Source of the DNA: Chryseobacterium sp. S0630
GTDB taxonomy: Bacteria > Bacteroidota > Bacteroidia > Flavobacteriales > Weeksellaceae
Direction of reading: 5' to 3'
NCBI RefSeq assembly: GCF_024158915.1
Contig: NZ_JAMZGF010000029.1
Coordinates: forward strand, 1 to 61,100
Length of the DNA stretch: 61,100 nt
In this document: one piece after another, positions 25,879-35,321 of the stretch
Position numbering within the stretch: the first letter of the stretch is position 1
How the letters are laid out: each line of letters starts with the position of its first letter
The notes under the pieces: generated by a model
Databases searched by the model: none
What the model was told of the DNA's origin: nothing
The model's input: the letters and a program-made list of their open reading frames with translations, nothing else
Translations under genes and position numbers: made by a program

Positions 25879-28800
25879 ATGATCAACAACTACCTATTAA
25901 AAGGGTCTGTGATTGCCGCATTCTTTTTTCAGAGCGGACTTTTCGGACAGACACTGATTCATTACTGGAATTTTAACGATAATACTTCTGCAGCCACAGT
26001 TACTACACCTTCTTCTACGATGGTGAACGGTTCTCTTGCCGCGATAGCCGGAGGAACAAGTGTTATTGATTTTGCCGGAGGTACCGGACAGAATTTTAGT
26101 CTGCAAAATTTAAATGCAAGAAACGGAGATGGTTCCGGAACCCATTTAAGATTCAATAATCCGATTGGGGGAGCTTTACAGTTTAACCTTCCTACAACAG
26201 GGTATAATAATGTCATTGTTAAATTCACCACCAGAAGATCCGGTCAGGGAGCAGGAACACAGACATGGTCTTATTCCACCGATGGAACTACTTTTATGCA
26301 GTTCCAGACTGTGAATCCTCAGGATGCCGATCCGCAATTGGTTACATTAGATTTTTCAGCTATACAGGGAGCCAATAACAACCCTAACTTTAAATTAAAA
26401 GTAGAATTTTCTGCAACGGGAGGCGGAACAGGAGGAAATAACCGTTTTGATAACTTTACGGTAGACGCCACTCCTGCAGGAAATGTTGATACTACTCCAC
26501 CAACAGTCACTTATCTGCCTGCCAATAATACCAATAACGCTTCAACGACTGTAAATCCAACATTATCTTTCAATGAAAATGTAAGATTAACAGATAATTC
26601 TGCGATCAATAATTCTAATGCACAGAATCTTATAGATCTCCGTCTGGGAAATGCTACAGGTACACAAGTTCCTTTCACTACGACTTTCACTAACAATACC
26701 ATCACTGTAATCCCAACTTCCGGACTTGTGCCGGGACAGACCTATTATCTGGCCCTTAAACCCAATATGGTTGAAGATTTCAGTGATAATGGAGTTACTG
26801 CTGTTACCTCCAGTACTTTTTCCACTGCCGGAACAGCAATTTCTTTAGAAAAGAATTTCATCAAAGTCAATGAAAATGCCGGAAATCTTGCATTTAAAAT
26901 CAATATCACCAATCCATCAACATCTACTGTGAATCTGGTTGTAAAGCCAGCACCATTCAGTACAGCTGACAGTAATGATTTTACTTTAGCCAATCAAACT
27001 ATTAATATTACTCCATCTACAACGAGTTACACCGTCAATATTCCGATTATTGATGACACAGTGGCAGAACAGCAGGCAGAATATTTTGTGGTAAGTCTTG
27101 AAAATCCTGTTGGAGCAACTATTTCAGGAGACAATTCTGCAACGGTTTATATTGTAGATAATGATAAACCAGCTCCGGTTCCTTCCAATCAGATCCAGCT
27201 GAATTATCTCCTAAGTTTTGATCCTTCAGGAAATAATAACAGTTCTACGGAAATTGTAGTTCATGATCCGTCAACACAACGTTTATTTACAATCAGTTCG
27301 ATTACGGATGTTTTTGATATTATTGATTTTAGTAATCCTTCAATACCTTCTGTCATAAAAACAGTGAATATGGCTCCTTATGGTGGTATCACAAGTATCG
27401 CTGTGAAAAACGGAATCATTGCAGCTGCATCTCCCAATACTGATCCTCAGCAAAATGGATCTGTAGTATTTTTTGATATCAACGGAAATTTCCTGAAACA
27501 GGTAACAGTAGGAGCTTTACCAGACATGGTAACATTCTCTCCTGATGGAACGAAAGTAGTGACTGCCAATGAAGGCGAACCTAATGATGCTTACACTATC
27601 GATCCTGAAGGAACCATCAGTATTATAGATATTTCCGGAGGTATCGGAAATCTTACCCAAAGTAATGTAACGACTCTTAATTTCAACAGTTTTGATTCTC
27701 AGGTAGCAGCGTTAACAGCAAGCGGTTTACGAAAAGTAAGAACGAACAATACCCTTTCTCAGGATCTGGAACCGGAATATGTGACCATCAGTGCCGACAG
27801 TCAGAAAGCATGGGTAACGCTTCAGGAAAACAATGCCATTGCTGAAATTAATCTAGCTACCAAAACCATCACAGGTATCTGGGGATTGGGCAAAAAAGAC
27901 ATGAGCCTTCCGGGCAACGGATTTGATGCTTCAGACAATAATGGAGAGGTTCTAATCGCCAACTGGCCGGTAAAAGCCTATTACGTTCCGGATGCAGTAC
28001 AAAATTACAAAGTAGGAAACACCAACTATATTGTAACTGCTAATGAAGGTGACGAAAAAGATCTTTCAGGATTTAGCGAAAGAACGACTGTGGGAGCAAA
28101 CACTTATATTTTAGATCCTGTATTGTTCCCGAATGCCAATATTTTAAAGGCTTCTTATAATCTTGGAAGATTCAGGGTTTCATCTGCCACAGGAAATACG
28201 GATGGTGATACAGAATTTGAAGAAATGGCAGCTTTAGGAGCCCGTTCATTCTCTATCTTCAATGCTGATACTAAACAGATTGTATATGACAGCGGAGATC
28301 AGTTTGAACGATATATTGCCGCTAATCATCCATTAATTTTCAATGCAGATAATGAATCCAACGGTGTTAAAAACAGAAGCCGTGCTAAAGGACCCGAACC
28401 GGAAGGGGTAGCATTAGGAAAGATCAACGGGCAGACATATGCTTTCATTACCTTGGAAAGAACTGGTGGGGTCATGGCTTACAATATCACAGATCCTAAT
28501 AACCCAACGTTTACAGATTACAAACATTCCCGTTCTACTTCAGCATACGGAGGTGATAATGGTCCTGAAGGAATTATTTACATCGCTCCTGAAAACACAA
28601 CAACCAATAAAGGGTATGTGATTATCGCCAATGAGATCAGCGGAACTTTATCCATGTATGAAGTAGCAACGCCTGCAACGCTTGGAACAGGTGAAGTAAA
28701 AACTGAACAGGCCACCTTTACTATATTCCCAAATCCTGTCAACAAAGGAAATACTCTTTATTTCAACAGAAAACAGGATTATGAATTGTACGATATGTCC

Positions 28801-28917
28801 GGAAAATTGATCGGGAAAGAAAAGAATGCTTTAACCATAAGCACTGCTAATCTTTCTACAGGAGTTTATCTTGTAAAAACGTCGGAAGGACAGATCAAAA
28901 GAGTCATTGTAAGATAA
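25879..28917 (+). CDS. Secreted choice-of-anchor I protein with T9SS tail
   Basis: The protein has 1012 residues from the ATG at 25879; a TTG at 25867 would only lengthen the signal peptide (ends near GLFGQ). Domains: an N-terminal beta-sandwich (about 25-205); an Ig-like domain (TPPTVTYLPANNTNNAST..., about 210-320); a Calx-beta domain (about 325-430) ending in DNDK; a beta-propeller-like choice-of-anchor I region (about 440-940) with TFSPDGTKVVTANEGEPND, VTANEGDEKD and GPEPEGVALGKI; and a T9SS type A tail (FTIFPNPVNKGN to GVYLVKTSEGQIKRVIVR). Related proteins are often loosely named alkaline phosphatase; I see no metallophosphatase motif and would not use that name. It is exported through T9SS and probably attached to the surface or released. 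Confidence 0.9.
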   Translation: MINNYLLKGSVIAAFFFQSGLFGQTLIHYWNFNDNTSAATVTTPSSTMVNGSLAAIAGGTSVIDFAGGTGQNFSLQNLNARNGDGSGTHLRFNNPIGGALQFNLPTTGYNNVIVKFTTRRSGQGAGTQTWSYSTDGTTFMQFQTVNPQDADPQLVTLDFSAIQGANNNPNFKLKVEFSATGGGTGGNNRFDNFTVDATPAGNVDTTPPTVTYLPANNTNNASTTVNPTLSFNENVRLTDNSAINNSNAQNLIDLRLGNATGTQVPFTTTFTNNTITVIPTSGLVPGQTYYLALKPNMVEDFSDNGVTAVTSSTFSTAGTAISLEKNFIKVNENAGNLAFKINITNPSTSTVNLVVKPAPFSTADSNDFTLANQTINITPSTTSYTVNIPIIDDTVAEQQAEYFVVSLENPVGATISGDNSATVYIVDNDKPAPVPSNQIQLNYLLSFDPSGNNNSSTEIVVHDPSTQRLFTISSITDVFDIIDFSNPSIPSVIKTVNMAPYGGITSIAVKNGIIAAASPNTDPQQNGSVVFFDINGNFLKQVTVGALPDMVTFSPDGTKVVTANEGEPNDAYTIDPEGTISIIDISGGIGNLTQSNVTTLNFNSFDSQVAALTASGLRKVRTNNTLSQDLEPEYVTISADSQKAWVTLQENNAIAEINLATKTITGIWGLGKKDMSLPGNGFDASDNNGEVLIANWPVKAYYVPDAVQNYKVGNTNYIVTANEGDEKDLSGFSERTTVGANTYILDPVLFPNANILKASYNLGRFRVSSATGNTDGDTEFEEMAALGARSFSIFNADTKQIVYDSGDQFERYIAANHPLIFNADNESNGVKNRSRAKGPEPEGVALGKINGQTYAFITLERTGGVMAYNITDPNNPTFTDYKHSRSTSAYGGDNGPEGIIYIAPENTTTNKGYVIIANEISGTLSMYEVATPATLGTGEVKTEQATFTIFPNPVNKGNTLYFNRKQDYELYDMSGKLIGKEKNALTISTANLSTGVYLVKTSEGQIKRVIVR

Positions 28918-28938
28918 AATATAATATTTAGTTGATTG

Positions 28939-28968
28939 AAAAGGCTTCGGATTTTCCGGGGCTTTTTT
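28939..28968 (+). terminator. Terminator of the choice-of-anchor I gene
   Basis: AAAAGGCTTCGGA pairs with TCCGGGGCTTTT around a TTT loop, with G-T wobbles, and is followed by a T run. Confidence 0.75.
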
Positions 28969-29007
28969 GTTACCGGGAAAATTAAGATGATTTAACTTTT
29001 AAAATTC

Positions 29008-29036
29008 TTGGAAAAAGCATTTTATATCTATATTTA
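29008..29036 (+). promoter_or_regulatory. Promoter candidate of the DUF3060 gene
   Basis: TTG (29008-29010), an 18-base spacer and TATATTTA (29029-29036), one mismatch from TAnnTTTG. It lies 24 bases upstream of the ATG at 29060. Confidence 0.5.
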
Positions 29037-29059
29037 CCCTGAACAAAACCAAATTCACA

Positions 29060-29452
29060 ATGAAAAATATTAAAGCTGCAGGAATTCTTACGATCCTGTT
29101 ATTAGGAACAGGGACCGCTTTCTCACAATCCAGAAAAACAGAATCTGCAAAAGGCGTAGAAAAAACAGACGGGAATAAGATGGTACATGTAGAAGGCGTA
29201 GGCCATACGCTCAACTATGCTCTCAATGGAGGAACTGTTGAGGTAGAGGGTGGTGATAATACATTAACGATCAAAGGAAGTGCAAAAAAGATTGAGGTCT
29301 CAGGAACTGGTAATAAAGTATACGTTGATAAAGTAGACAAAATCTCAATGGAAGGTGGTGATAATATAGTCTACTACCGAACTTCCGGAACAAAATCCGG
29401 TAAACCTGATGTTTCTATTACGGGAGTAGGAAATAAAGTTGTAAAACAATAA
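29060..29452 (+). CDS. DUF3060-type exported protein
   Basis: The protein has 130 residues with a signal peptide ending at GTAFSQ (residue 23). The body is a small right-handed beta-repeat with the recurring Gly-Asn/Asp pattern (VEGVGHTLNYALNGG, VEGGDNTLTIKGSAK, VSGTGNKVYVDKV, MEGGDNIVYY, ITGVGNKVV) typical of DUF3060. No enzymatic residues are evident and the function is unknown. It lies 24 bases upstream of a barstar-domain gene and is probably co-transcribed with it. Confidence 0.8.
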   Translation: MKNIKAAGILTILLLGTGTAFSQSRKTESAKGVEKTDGNKMVHVEGVGHTLNYALNGGTVEVEGGDNTLTIKGSAKKIEVSGTGNKVYVDKVDKISMEGGDNIVYYRTSGTKSGKPDVSITGVGNKVVKQ

Positions 29453-29476
29453 AAATATTTTAAAAAGACTAATTGC

Positions 29477-30184
29477 ATGTTTGGATTTGCATTAGATACA
29501 GGAGATGATCCTGAAATCATTACATTAATAGATCAGGTAAAAAATATTGAAGGATCTAATCCTATTACTTATAAAAAAATAAGGCTGGTACATGTTCATA
29601 ACATTCCCGGCCTTATTTCTGCTATAAAAAATGCCACTAAAATTTATCAGAATAATGGTTTCATTTACAACCTTGATCAGGAAAATAATATTATATCAGG
29701 TACTTTTATCAGTAATATAAAAATAAGCAAATCCAAAAAAAACATCATTCTAACTGGTTTTGCATGGACCAGCCCTAAAGGATATCAAAAAACCATGGAT
29801 ATGAAACTCAATAATGAAATGATTGAAAAAAATATCTGGAAAAGTTTTAGAAAAGACGAACTTCAGGGATGGCTTGTGTATGCTTTACATTTTTGTAAAC
29901 CTGAAATAATCAGAGAAAACATTCAGATTCAGATTGATGGAAACGAATTTCACAGCTTAGATGGCTTTTTCTGTACATTGGGTGAGGAAATACATGGTAT
30001 TTCAGGATATTTCGGACGTAATATATACTCTTTGGATGATTGTCTCCGTGGAGATTTCGGGGTAAAGTCTATCTCAGAGCTAAATTGGCTTAATCATGAA
30101 AGGAGTAAAAAATTATTGAAAACTAAATTCACAGAAATACTGAAAGTTTTTAAGGATTACAATGTTAAAGTTTTACTGAATTGA
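29477..30184 (+). CDS. Barstar-domain protein without a visible toxin partner
   Basis: The protein has 235 residues and no signal peptide. The C-terminal part (about 150-235) reads IQIDGNEFHSLDGFFCTLGEEI followed by YFGRNIYSLDDCLRGDFG, the IDG...D...YFGxNxxxLxDCL pattern of barstar, the inhibitor of barnase-type ribonucleases. The N-terminal 145 residues are not recognised; they contain a beta-rich segment (IKISKSKKNIILTGFAW). Barstar-like proteins commonly serve as immunity proteins against secreted or contact-delivered RNases. No RNase gene lies next to it here, so it may be an orphan immunity gene. Confidence 0.75.
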   Translation: MFGFALDTGDDPEIITLIDQVKNIEGSNPITYKKIRLVHVHNIPGLISAIKNATKIYQNNGFIYNLDQENNIISGTFISNIKISKSKKNIILTGFAWTSPKGYQKTMDMKLNNEMIEKNIWKSFRKDELQGWLVYALHFCKPEIIRENIQIQIDGNEFHSLDGFFCTLGEEIHGISGYFGRNIYSLDDCLRGDFGVKSISELNWLNHERSKKLLKTKFTEILKVFKDYNVKVLLN

Positions 30185-30278
30185 TTTCATAAAAATTTAA
30201 ATTTTCCTTTAAAATATAAACTTCCTCCATAATTATATAACACTGCGGATGATATTCATTTTAATTTTATCCCGCGAA

Positions 30279-30686
30279 ATGAAAAAAATCTTTCACATAC
30301 TGTTTATCCTCCTATACATCGTAGTTTCCTCAGGGTTTACGACCAGCAGACACGTGTGTAAAGAAAATTCCAGTGAGATTCATGTAGGGCTGAAAAAACT
30401 CTCTGATCTTGATTGCCCGAAATGCAAAACCAATAAACAGAAAAACCACAACGGATGTTGTAAACTGGAAGTTAAAAAAATCTGCAAAGAAGACAATCTT
30501 CCGCATTCTTATAAAAATTCTCCGGTCAAGTTTTTATCAGCTTCCATTCCGTATTACAATTTAGGAACGGTCTTTGAGCAGGCAACCATTCTTGACCCTG
30601 AAAACCATACCTTCTATTTTGATCCTTCAAAATACCATCTCAATTACCCTTCCCTTTTCATTCTTCATTGCGTTTATAGAATTTAG
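30279..30686 (+). CDS. Small Cys-rich HYC_CC_PP-type exported protein
   Basis: The protein has 135 residues from ATG 30279 (MKKIFHILFILLYIVV), which gives a normal signal peptide; an ATG at 30249 would add ten hydrophobic residues. Cysteines occur as RHVC, CPKCKTNK, NGCCK and KKIC, matching the metal-handling HYC_CC_PP family, with the HYC motif here HVC. Proteins of this type lie next to heavy-metal RND pumps in Bacteroidota; this one is upstream of a TolC-RND-adaptor set. A periplasmic metal-binding or sensing role is inferred. Confidence 0.7.
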   Translation: MKKIFHILFILLYIVVSSGFTTSRHVCKENSSEIHVGLKKLSDLDCPKCKTNKQKNHNGCCKLEVKKICKEDNLPHSYKNSPVKFLSASIPYYNLGTVFEQATILDPENHTFYFDPSKYHLNYPSLFILHCVYRI

Positions 30687-30756
30687 AATAGATTGAATCA
30701 TACGATGATCCCGATCGGGACAATTATTTTTCAATTTTTAATTCTAAATATATTCT

Positions 30757-32142
30757 ATGAATTTATCATTCAGAGCACTCATCTTATGGCTGGGCTGCCC
30801 TGCTCTATCTTTTGCCCAGATCACGGGTTTAGAAGAGGTATTGCTAAGGGCGGAAAAAAATTACCAGTCCATCAAAAAAAAGGAAATCAATATCAAAGCA
30901 TCACAGGAAAGGCTTCAGCTTCAAAAGACGTATTATCTTCCGGAAGTTACCGTGATGGCTCAGCAAAATTTCGGAACCATTAATGCACAAAACGGTCCGA
31001 TGTACAGTCAGGGCGGACTTGGAGTAGCCTCTACTTCTATGCCGCTGGCAGAACAAAACTGGAATGCAGCGTTTGGAAGTTTATATCTTGCTAACGTCAA
31101 CTGGAATGTCTACACTTTCGGAAAACTTAAAACCAAAGAAAATGTAGAATCAGCTGATGTAGAAATTCAAAAGGCTGATCTGAATCAGGAGATTTTTCAG
31201 CATCAGATCAAAACAGCCGCCGCTTATTTCAATCTTCTGGTAAGCCAGCGGCTTGAAAATGTACAGCATGAAAATCACAAACGTTCCGAAGTCATCTATA
31301 CCATTGCCAAAGCAAGGGCAGAAAGCGGTTTAATCCCTGAAGTAGATGCTTCCCTGGCAAAAGCAGAAATGTCCAGTGCGCAGACTGCCATCATTAATGC
31401 CAATGATCATGTCCTGGAATACAATAAAAATCTATCTGATCTTTTGGTCGAAAATTTTACAGAATATCAACTGGATCATTATTTCAGTAAAAACCAACCT
31501 TCTTTAAGTACAGAAACCTCATCTTTTGAAAATCATCCCAATACTCTTTTTATAACAGAGAAAATTAACAAGAGTAAACTGCAGGAAGCATATTTACATA
31601 CAACAGGACTTCCTTCTCTTTCTCTTTTCGGAGTATTTCAGGGACGTGGATCCGGTTTTGGATGGAATTATGTTCAGGACAATTCTGCTTTTTCACAATC
31701 TTATACAAAAGGAATTGGAGTAGACAGGATGAATTATATTGTAGGCTTTAATCTCAGCTGGAATCTTACCGATTTTTATAGAAGCCAATCCAAAGTCAAT
31801 GAGCAGAAACTCATGACAAAAGCATTGGATTTTGATTACCAGCAACTGCAGCAGGAACTTTATAATCAACAGAGTTTTTCTGAGCTGAAGTATAAAAATG
31901 CATTGACAAAAGTCTCTGAGTCTAAAATCCAGATGGATGCAGCCACCGAAGCTTTTAATCAACAGAAAGCGTTGTATGAAAATGGGTTGACAACGATTGT
32001 AGATTTCACTCAGGCACTCTATCTGCTGAACCGTGCAGAAATCAATTATGAGATTGCACAAAATAACTCCTGGCAGGCAGTCGTACTCATTGCTGCCTCC
32101 AAAGGAGATATTTCAATGATTACCAAAGCCATTACCCACTAA
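30757..32142 (+). CDS. TolC-family outer-membrane efflux channel
   Basis: The protein has 461 residues with a signal peptide ending at ALSFAQ (residue 21). It has the two long helical repeats of the OEP family: VEIQKADLNQEIFQHQIKTAAAYFNLLVSQ and the AKARAESGLIPEVDASLAKAEM segment in the first half, and FSELKYKNALTKVSESKIQM with YENGLTTIVDFTQALYLLNRAEINYEIA in the second. It forms the outer-membrane exit duct for the pump encoded 14 bases downstream. A perfect palindrome TCCCGATCGGGA (30709-30720) lies between it and the HYC_CC_PP-type gene and may tune expression. Confidence 0.93.
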   Translation: MNLSFRALILWLGCPALSFAQITGLEEVLLRAEKNYQSIKKKEINIKASQERLQLQKTYYLPEVTVMAQQNFGTINAQNGPMYSQGGLGVASTSMPLAEQNWNAAFGSLYLANVNWNVYTFGKLKTKENVESADVEIQKADLNQEIFQHQIKTAAAYFNLLVSQRLENVQHENHKRSEVIYTIAKARAESGLIPEVDASLAKAEMSSAQTAIINANDHVLEYNKNLSDLLVENFTEYQLDHYFSKNQPSLSTETSSFENHPNTLFITEKINKSKLQEAYLHTTGLPSLSLFGVFQGRGSGFGWNYVQDNSAFSQSYTKGIGVDRMNYIVGFNLSWNLTDFYRSQSKVNEQKLMTKALDFDYQQLQQELYNQQSFSELKYKNALTKVSESKIQMDAATEAFNQQKALYENGLTTIVDFTQALYLLNRAEINYEIAQNNSWQAVVLIAASKGDISMITKAITH

Positions 32143-32156
32143 CCAAAAATTTAAAC

Positions 32157-35100
32157 ATGAATCTTATAAAGTTTGCATTGCGCAGACCGATATCTGTAAT
32201 GGTATTGGTATTGGGGTTGTTGTTTTTCGGAATCAAAGCAGCCAAAGATGTCAAAGTAGATATTCTTCCCGAAATGAATCTTCCTGTAGTATATGTTGCC
32301 CATTCTTTCAATGGATATACTCCTCAGCAGATGGAAGGCTATTTTACGAAAATGTATGTGAATATGCTTTTGTTTACCAATGGTATTAAAAGTATTGAAT
32401 CTAAAAATACTCAGGGACTGACCCTGATGAAAGTGAATTTCTACGAAGGAACCAATATGGGAGAAGCCATTGCACAGATCAATGCACTTTCTACCCGCTC
32501 ACAGGTATTTTTACCTCCCGGAGCTCCTCCTCCGTTTATTATCCGTTTTGATTCTTCTTCACAACCCGTAGGACAACTGGTTTTCAGAAGTAGTTCAAAA
32601 ACCAATAATGAGCTTCAGGATATTGCCAATTTCAATGCGCGTCCTTTCCTGATCGCTATTCCGGGGCTTACCACTGCTCCACCGTTTGGAGGAAGCCCGC
32701 GTACGATAGAAATTAATGTAGATCCTGTTAAACTCCGTGCTCATAATATGTCTCCGGAACAGGTAGTGGAAGCTATAAGCCGAAATAATATTACCTCACC
32801 TTCAGGAAACGTATATATTGGAGAAACCAACTATCTTACTCCTACCAACAATACAGTAAAAAAAGTAGAAGAACTCGGAGATATTCCTCTTTTCAAAGGA
32901 ACAGCGGATAATGTCTATATCCGGGATGTAGCAACAGTAAAAGACGGAGCAGATATTGCAACCGGATATGCACTGATAGACGGCAAGCGGTCTGTTTATA
33001 TTAATATTGCCAAGGCCAGTAACGCCTCCACTCTGGAAGTGGTGAATAAGCTGAAAAAATCATTACCGAAAATCCAGCGAAACATGCCGGATGATGTACA
33101 GATTTCCTATGAATTTGACCAATCGGTTTATATTTCAAATGCTTTAAAAAGCTTGGCTGTTGAAGGAATTCTTGGGGCTTTACTTACCGGACTTATGGTA
33201 ATGCTTTTCCTGAACGATCGCCGGGCAGCTTTGATTGTTATTATGACCATTCCTATTTCTATTATTTCAGGGGTATTATTTCTGAAATTATTCGGACAGT
33301 CTATTAATATTATGTCTTTATCAGGACTTGCTCTGGCCATTGGAATTCTGGTAGATGAAAGTACGGTGACTATTGAAAACATCCATCAGCATTTTGCTAT
33401 GGGTAAAACACGGGCACAGGCGATATGGGATGCCTGTCAGGAGATCGCACTCCCTAAACTTCTGATTATGCTTTGTATTCTGGCAGTATTTGCACCAGCC
33501 TTTATGATGAGCGGTATTCCGGGATCGTTATTTATGCCTCTGGCTATGGCCATCGGTTTTTCTATGATTGTTTCTTTTATCCTCTCACAGACTTTTGTTC
33601 CGGTAATGGCCAACTGGATGATGAAACATGATCCTAAAACCTGTGAAAACCATAAACCCAATTGGTTTACCAGCTTCCGTGACCGTTTCACCGGATTTTT
33701 ATCTTCATTGATGCAACGTAGAAAAATAATTGTCAGCCTGAGTCTCGCATCCGTTTTATGTATTGGTGCAGGACTTTATCAGATCACGGGAAAAGATGTT
33801 CTGCCTGCGGTTAATTCACGACAGTTTCAGGTTCGTATAAAAGCGGCAGAAGGAACACGAATTGAAGTTACCGAAATAAAAGTCAAAAAATTTCTGGAAC
33901 ATCTGAAAGAAAAAGTAGGGAAAGATAATATTGCTATTTCATCAGTGTTTATCGGACAACACCCTTCTACATTCGCGGTGAGTCCTATTTATCTGTACAA
34001 TGCAGGTCCTCATGAAGCTTTGATGCAGGTTGCTTTAAAAAAATTTAATGGTAATTCTGACGAACTTAAAGAGGAACTGCGAAAGTATTATAAAGAAAAG
34101 ATGCCGGATCTTCAGATCTCTTTTGAACCTATCGAACTCACGGAGAAAATTCTAAGCCAGGGAACAAATAATCCGGTAGAAATAAGAGTTTCGGGGATGA
34201 TGAAAAAAATGAACCGTATGTATGCAGAAAAGCTTTTAACCAAGCTGAAAGAAATTGAATATATGCGTGATCAACAGATTCCTCAATCGATGAGCTATCC
34301 TGCCCTACAGATTAATATAGACAGAACAAGGGCCGCCCAATTGGGACTGGATGCCCAGGATATTGCCAAATCACTGGTAACCGCTACTGCTTCTACCCGC
34401 TACACTAACAAAAATTTCTGGGTAGGAGGAATGATGGGAATTGCCTACGATGTACAGGTACAGACTCCTCAAAATATTCTGAACAGCAAAGAAGAACTAG
34501 CAAGTCTTCCTTTGTCTAAAAATTCTGACAGACCTGTTTTAGGAGATGTTGCCACCATTACCCCTACAAAAGAATTGGGAGAAAGTTATAACCTTGGAAC
34601 AATGGGCTACACTACCGTAACTGCCAATATCCATAAAACTGATCTTGAACAGGCTTCTAAAGATGTAAAAAAAGCAATTGAGTCATTGGGTGAACTTCCA
34701 AAAGGAATTAATATTGAAGTTTCCGGAATGTCTCCTGTATTGGATGAAACGATGAACAGTCTTTCATCAGGATTGCTTATTGCTGCAGCTGTTATTTTTC
34801 TCATGCTGGCTGCAACTTTCCAGTCCTTCAGAGTTTCAATGGTTATTTTAACCACAGTTCCGTTTGTGATTGTAGGATCTTTAACGCTGCTAAAAATTAC
34901 GGGTTCTACTTTAAATCTTCAGTCGTATATGGGACTGATCATGTCTGTAGGAGTTTCAATCGCTAATGCTGTTCTATTGATCAGTAATGCAGAAACCATC
35001 AGAAAATCTACTGGAAATGCCGCGGAAGCAGGTATTGAAGCTGCAAGGTTGCGTATCCGTCCTATCATTATGACCACATTGGCCATGGCTGCCGGAATGC

Positions 35101-35309
35101 TTCCTATGGCAATAGGTTTTGGGGAAGGTGGAGATCAGGTTTCCCCTCTCGGCAGGGCAGTAATCGGAGGACTTGTTTTCTCCACATTTTCTGTTCTGGT
35201 CATTCTTCCTCTTGTTTTTGGATGGATGCAAAACAAAGCCAGCATTATTTCTCCTTCGTTAGATCCTGAAGATGAGGAAAGTATTCATTATTCTAATCCC
35301 AACCCTTAA
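32157..35309 (+). CDS. RND efflux permease with an altered proton relay
   Basis: The protein has 1050 residues with the full RND layout: a TM helix at the start (MNLIKFALRRPISVMVLVLG), two large periplasmic loops and two bundles of TM helices. In TM4, GILVDESTVTIEN carries Asp400-Glu401 where AcrB has Asp407-Asp408. In TM10, SIANAVLL has Ala936 at the place of the essential AcrB Lys940. The Arg/Thr of TM11 (RIRPIIMTTLAM) is kept. It exports its substrate with the TolC and adaptor proteins. The Cys-rich neighbours suggest a metal, but the transporter resembles the HAE (drug) branch as much as the HME (metal) branch, so the substrate is open. Confidence 0.93.
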   Translation: MNLIKFALRRPISVMVLVLGLLFFGIKAAKDVKVDILPEMNLPVVYVAHSFNGYTPQQMEGYFTKMYVNMLLFTNGIKSIESKNTQGLTLMKVNFYEGTNMGEAIAQINALSTRSQVFLPPGAPPPFIIRFDSSSQPVGQLVFRSSSKTNNELQDIANFNARPFLIAIPGLTTAPPFGGSPRTIEINVDPVKLRAHNMSPEQVVEAISRNNITSPSGNVYIGETNYLTPTNNTVKKVEELGDIPLFKGTADNVYIRDVATVKDGADIATGYALIDGKRSVYINIAKASNASTLEVVNKLKKSLPKIQRNMPDDVQISYEFDQSVYISNALKSLAVEGILGALLTGLMVMLFLNDRRAALIVIMTIPISIISGVLFLKLFGQSINIMSLSGLALAIGILVDESTVTIENIHQHFAMGKTRAQAIWDACQEIALPKLLIMLCILAVFAPAFMMSGIPGSLFMPLAMAIGFSMIVSFILSQTFVPVMANWMMKHDPKTCENHKPNWFTSFRDRFTGFLSSLMQRRKIIVSLSLASVLCIGAGLYQITGKDVLPAVNSRQFQVRIKAAEGTRIEVTEIKVKKFLEHLKEKVGKDNIAISSVFIGQHPSTFAVSPIYLYNAGPHEALMQVALKKFNGNSDELKEELRKYYKEKMPDLQISFEPIELTEKILSQGTNNPVEIRVSGMMKKMNRMYAEKLLTKLKEIEYMRDQQIPQSMSYPALQINIDRTRAAQLGLDAQDIAKSLVTATASTRYTNKNFWVGGMMGIAYDVQVQTPQNILNSKEELASLPLSKNSDRPVLGDVATITPTKELGESYNLGTMGYTTVTANIHKTDLEQASKDVKKAIESLGELPKGINIEVSGMSPVLDETMNSLSSGLLIAAAVIFLMLAATFQSFRVSMVILTTVPFVIVGSLTLLKITGSTLNLQSYMGLIMSVGVSIANAVLLISNAETIRKSTGNAAEAGIEAARLRIRPIIMTTLAMAAGMLPMAIGFGEGGDQVSPLGRAVIGGLVFSTFSVLVILPLVFGWMQNKASIISPSLDPEDEESIHYSNPNP

Positions 35310-35321
35310 TTTTTACATTCA

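Noticed and set aside
25879..28917. Naming the choice-of-anchor I protein an alkaline phosphatase
   Set aside because: No metallophosphatase metal-binding motifs are visible; the common annotation appears to be carried over.
30693..30983. Open frame of 96 codons on the plus strand
   Set aside because: It overlaps the well-supported TolC-family gene in another frame.
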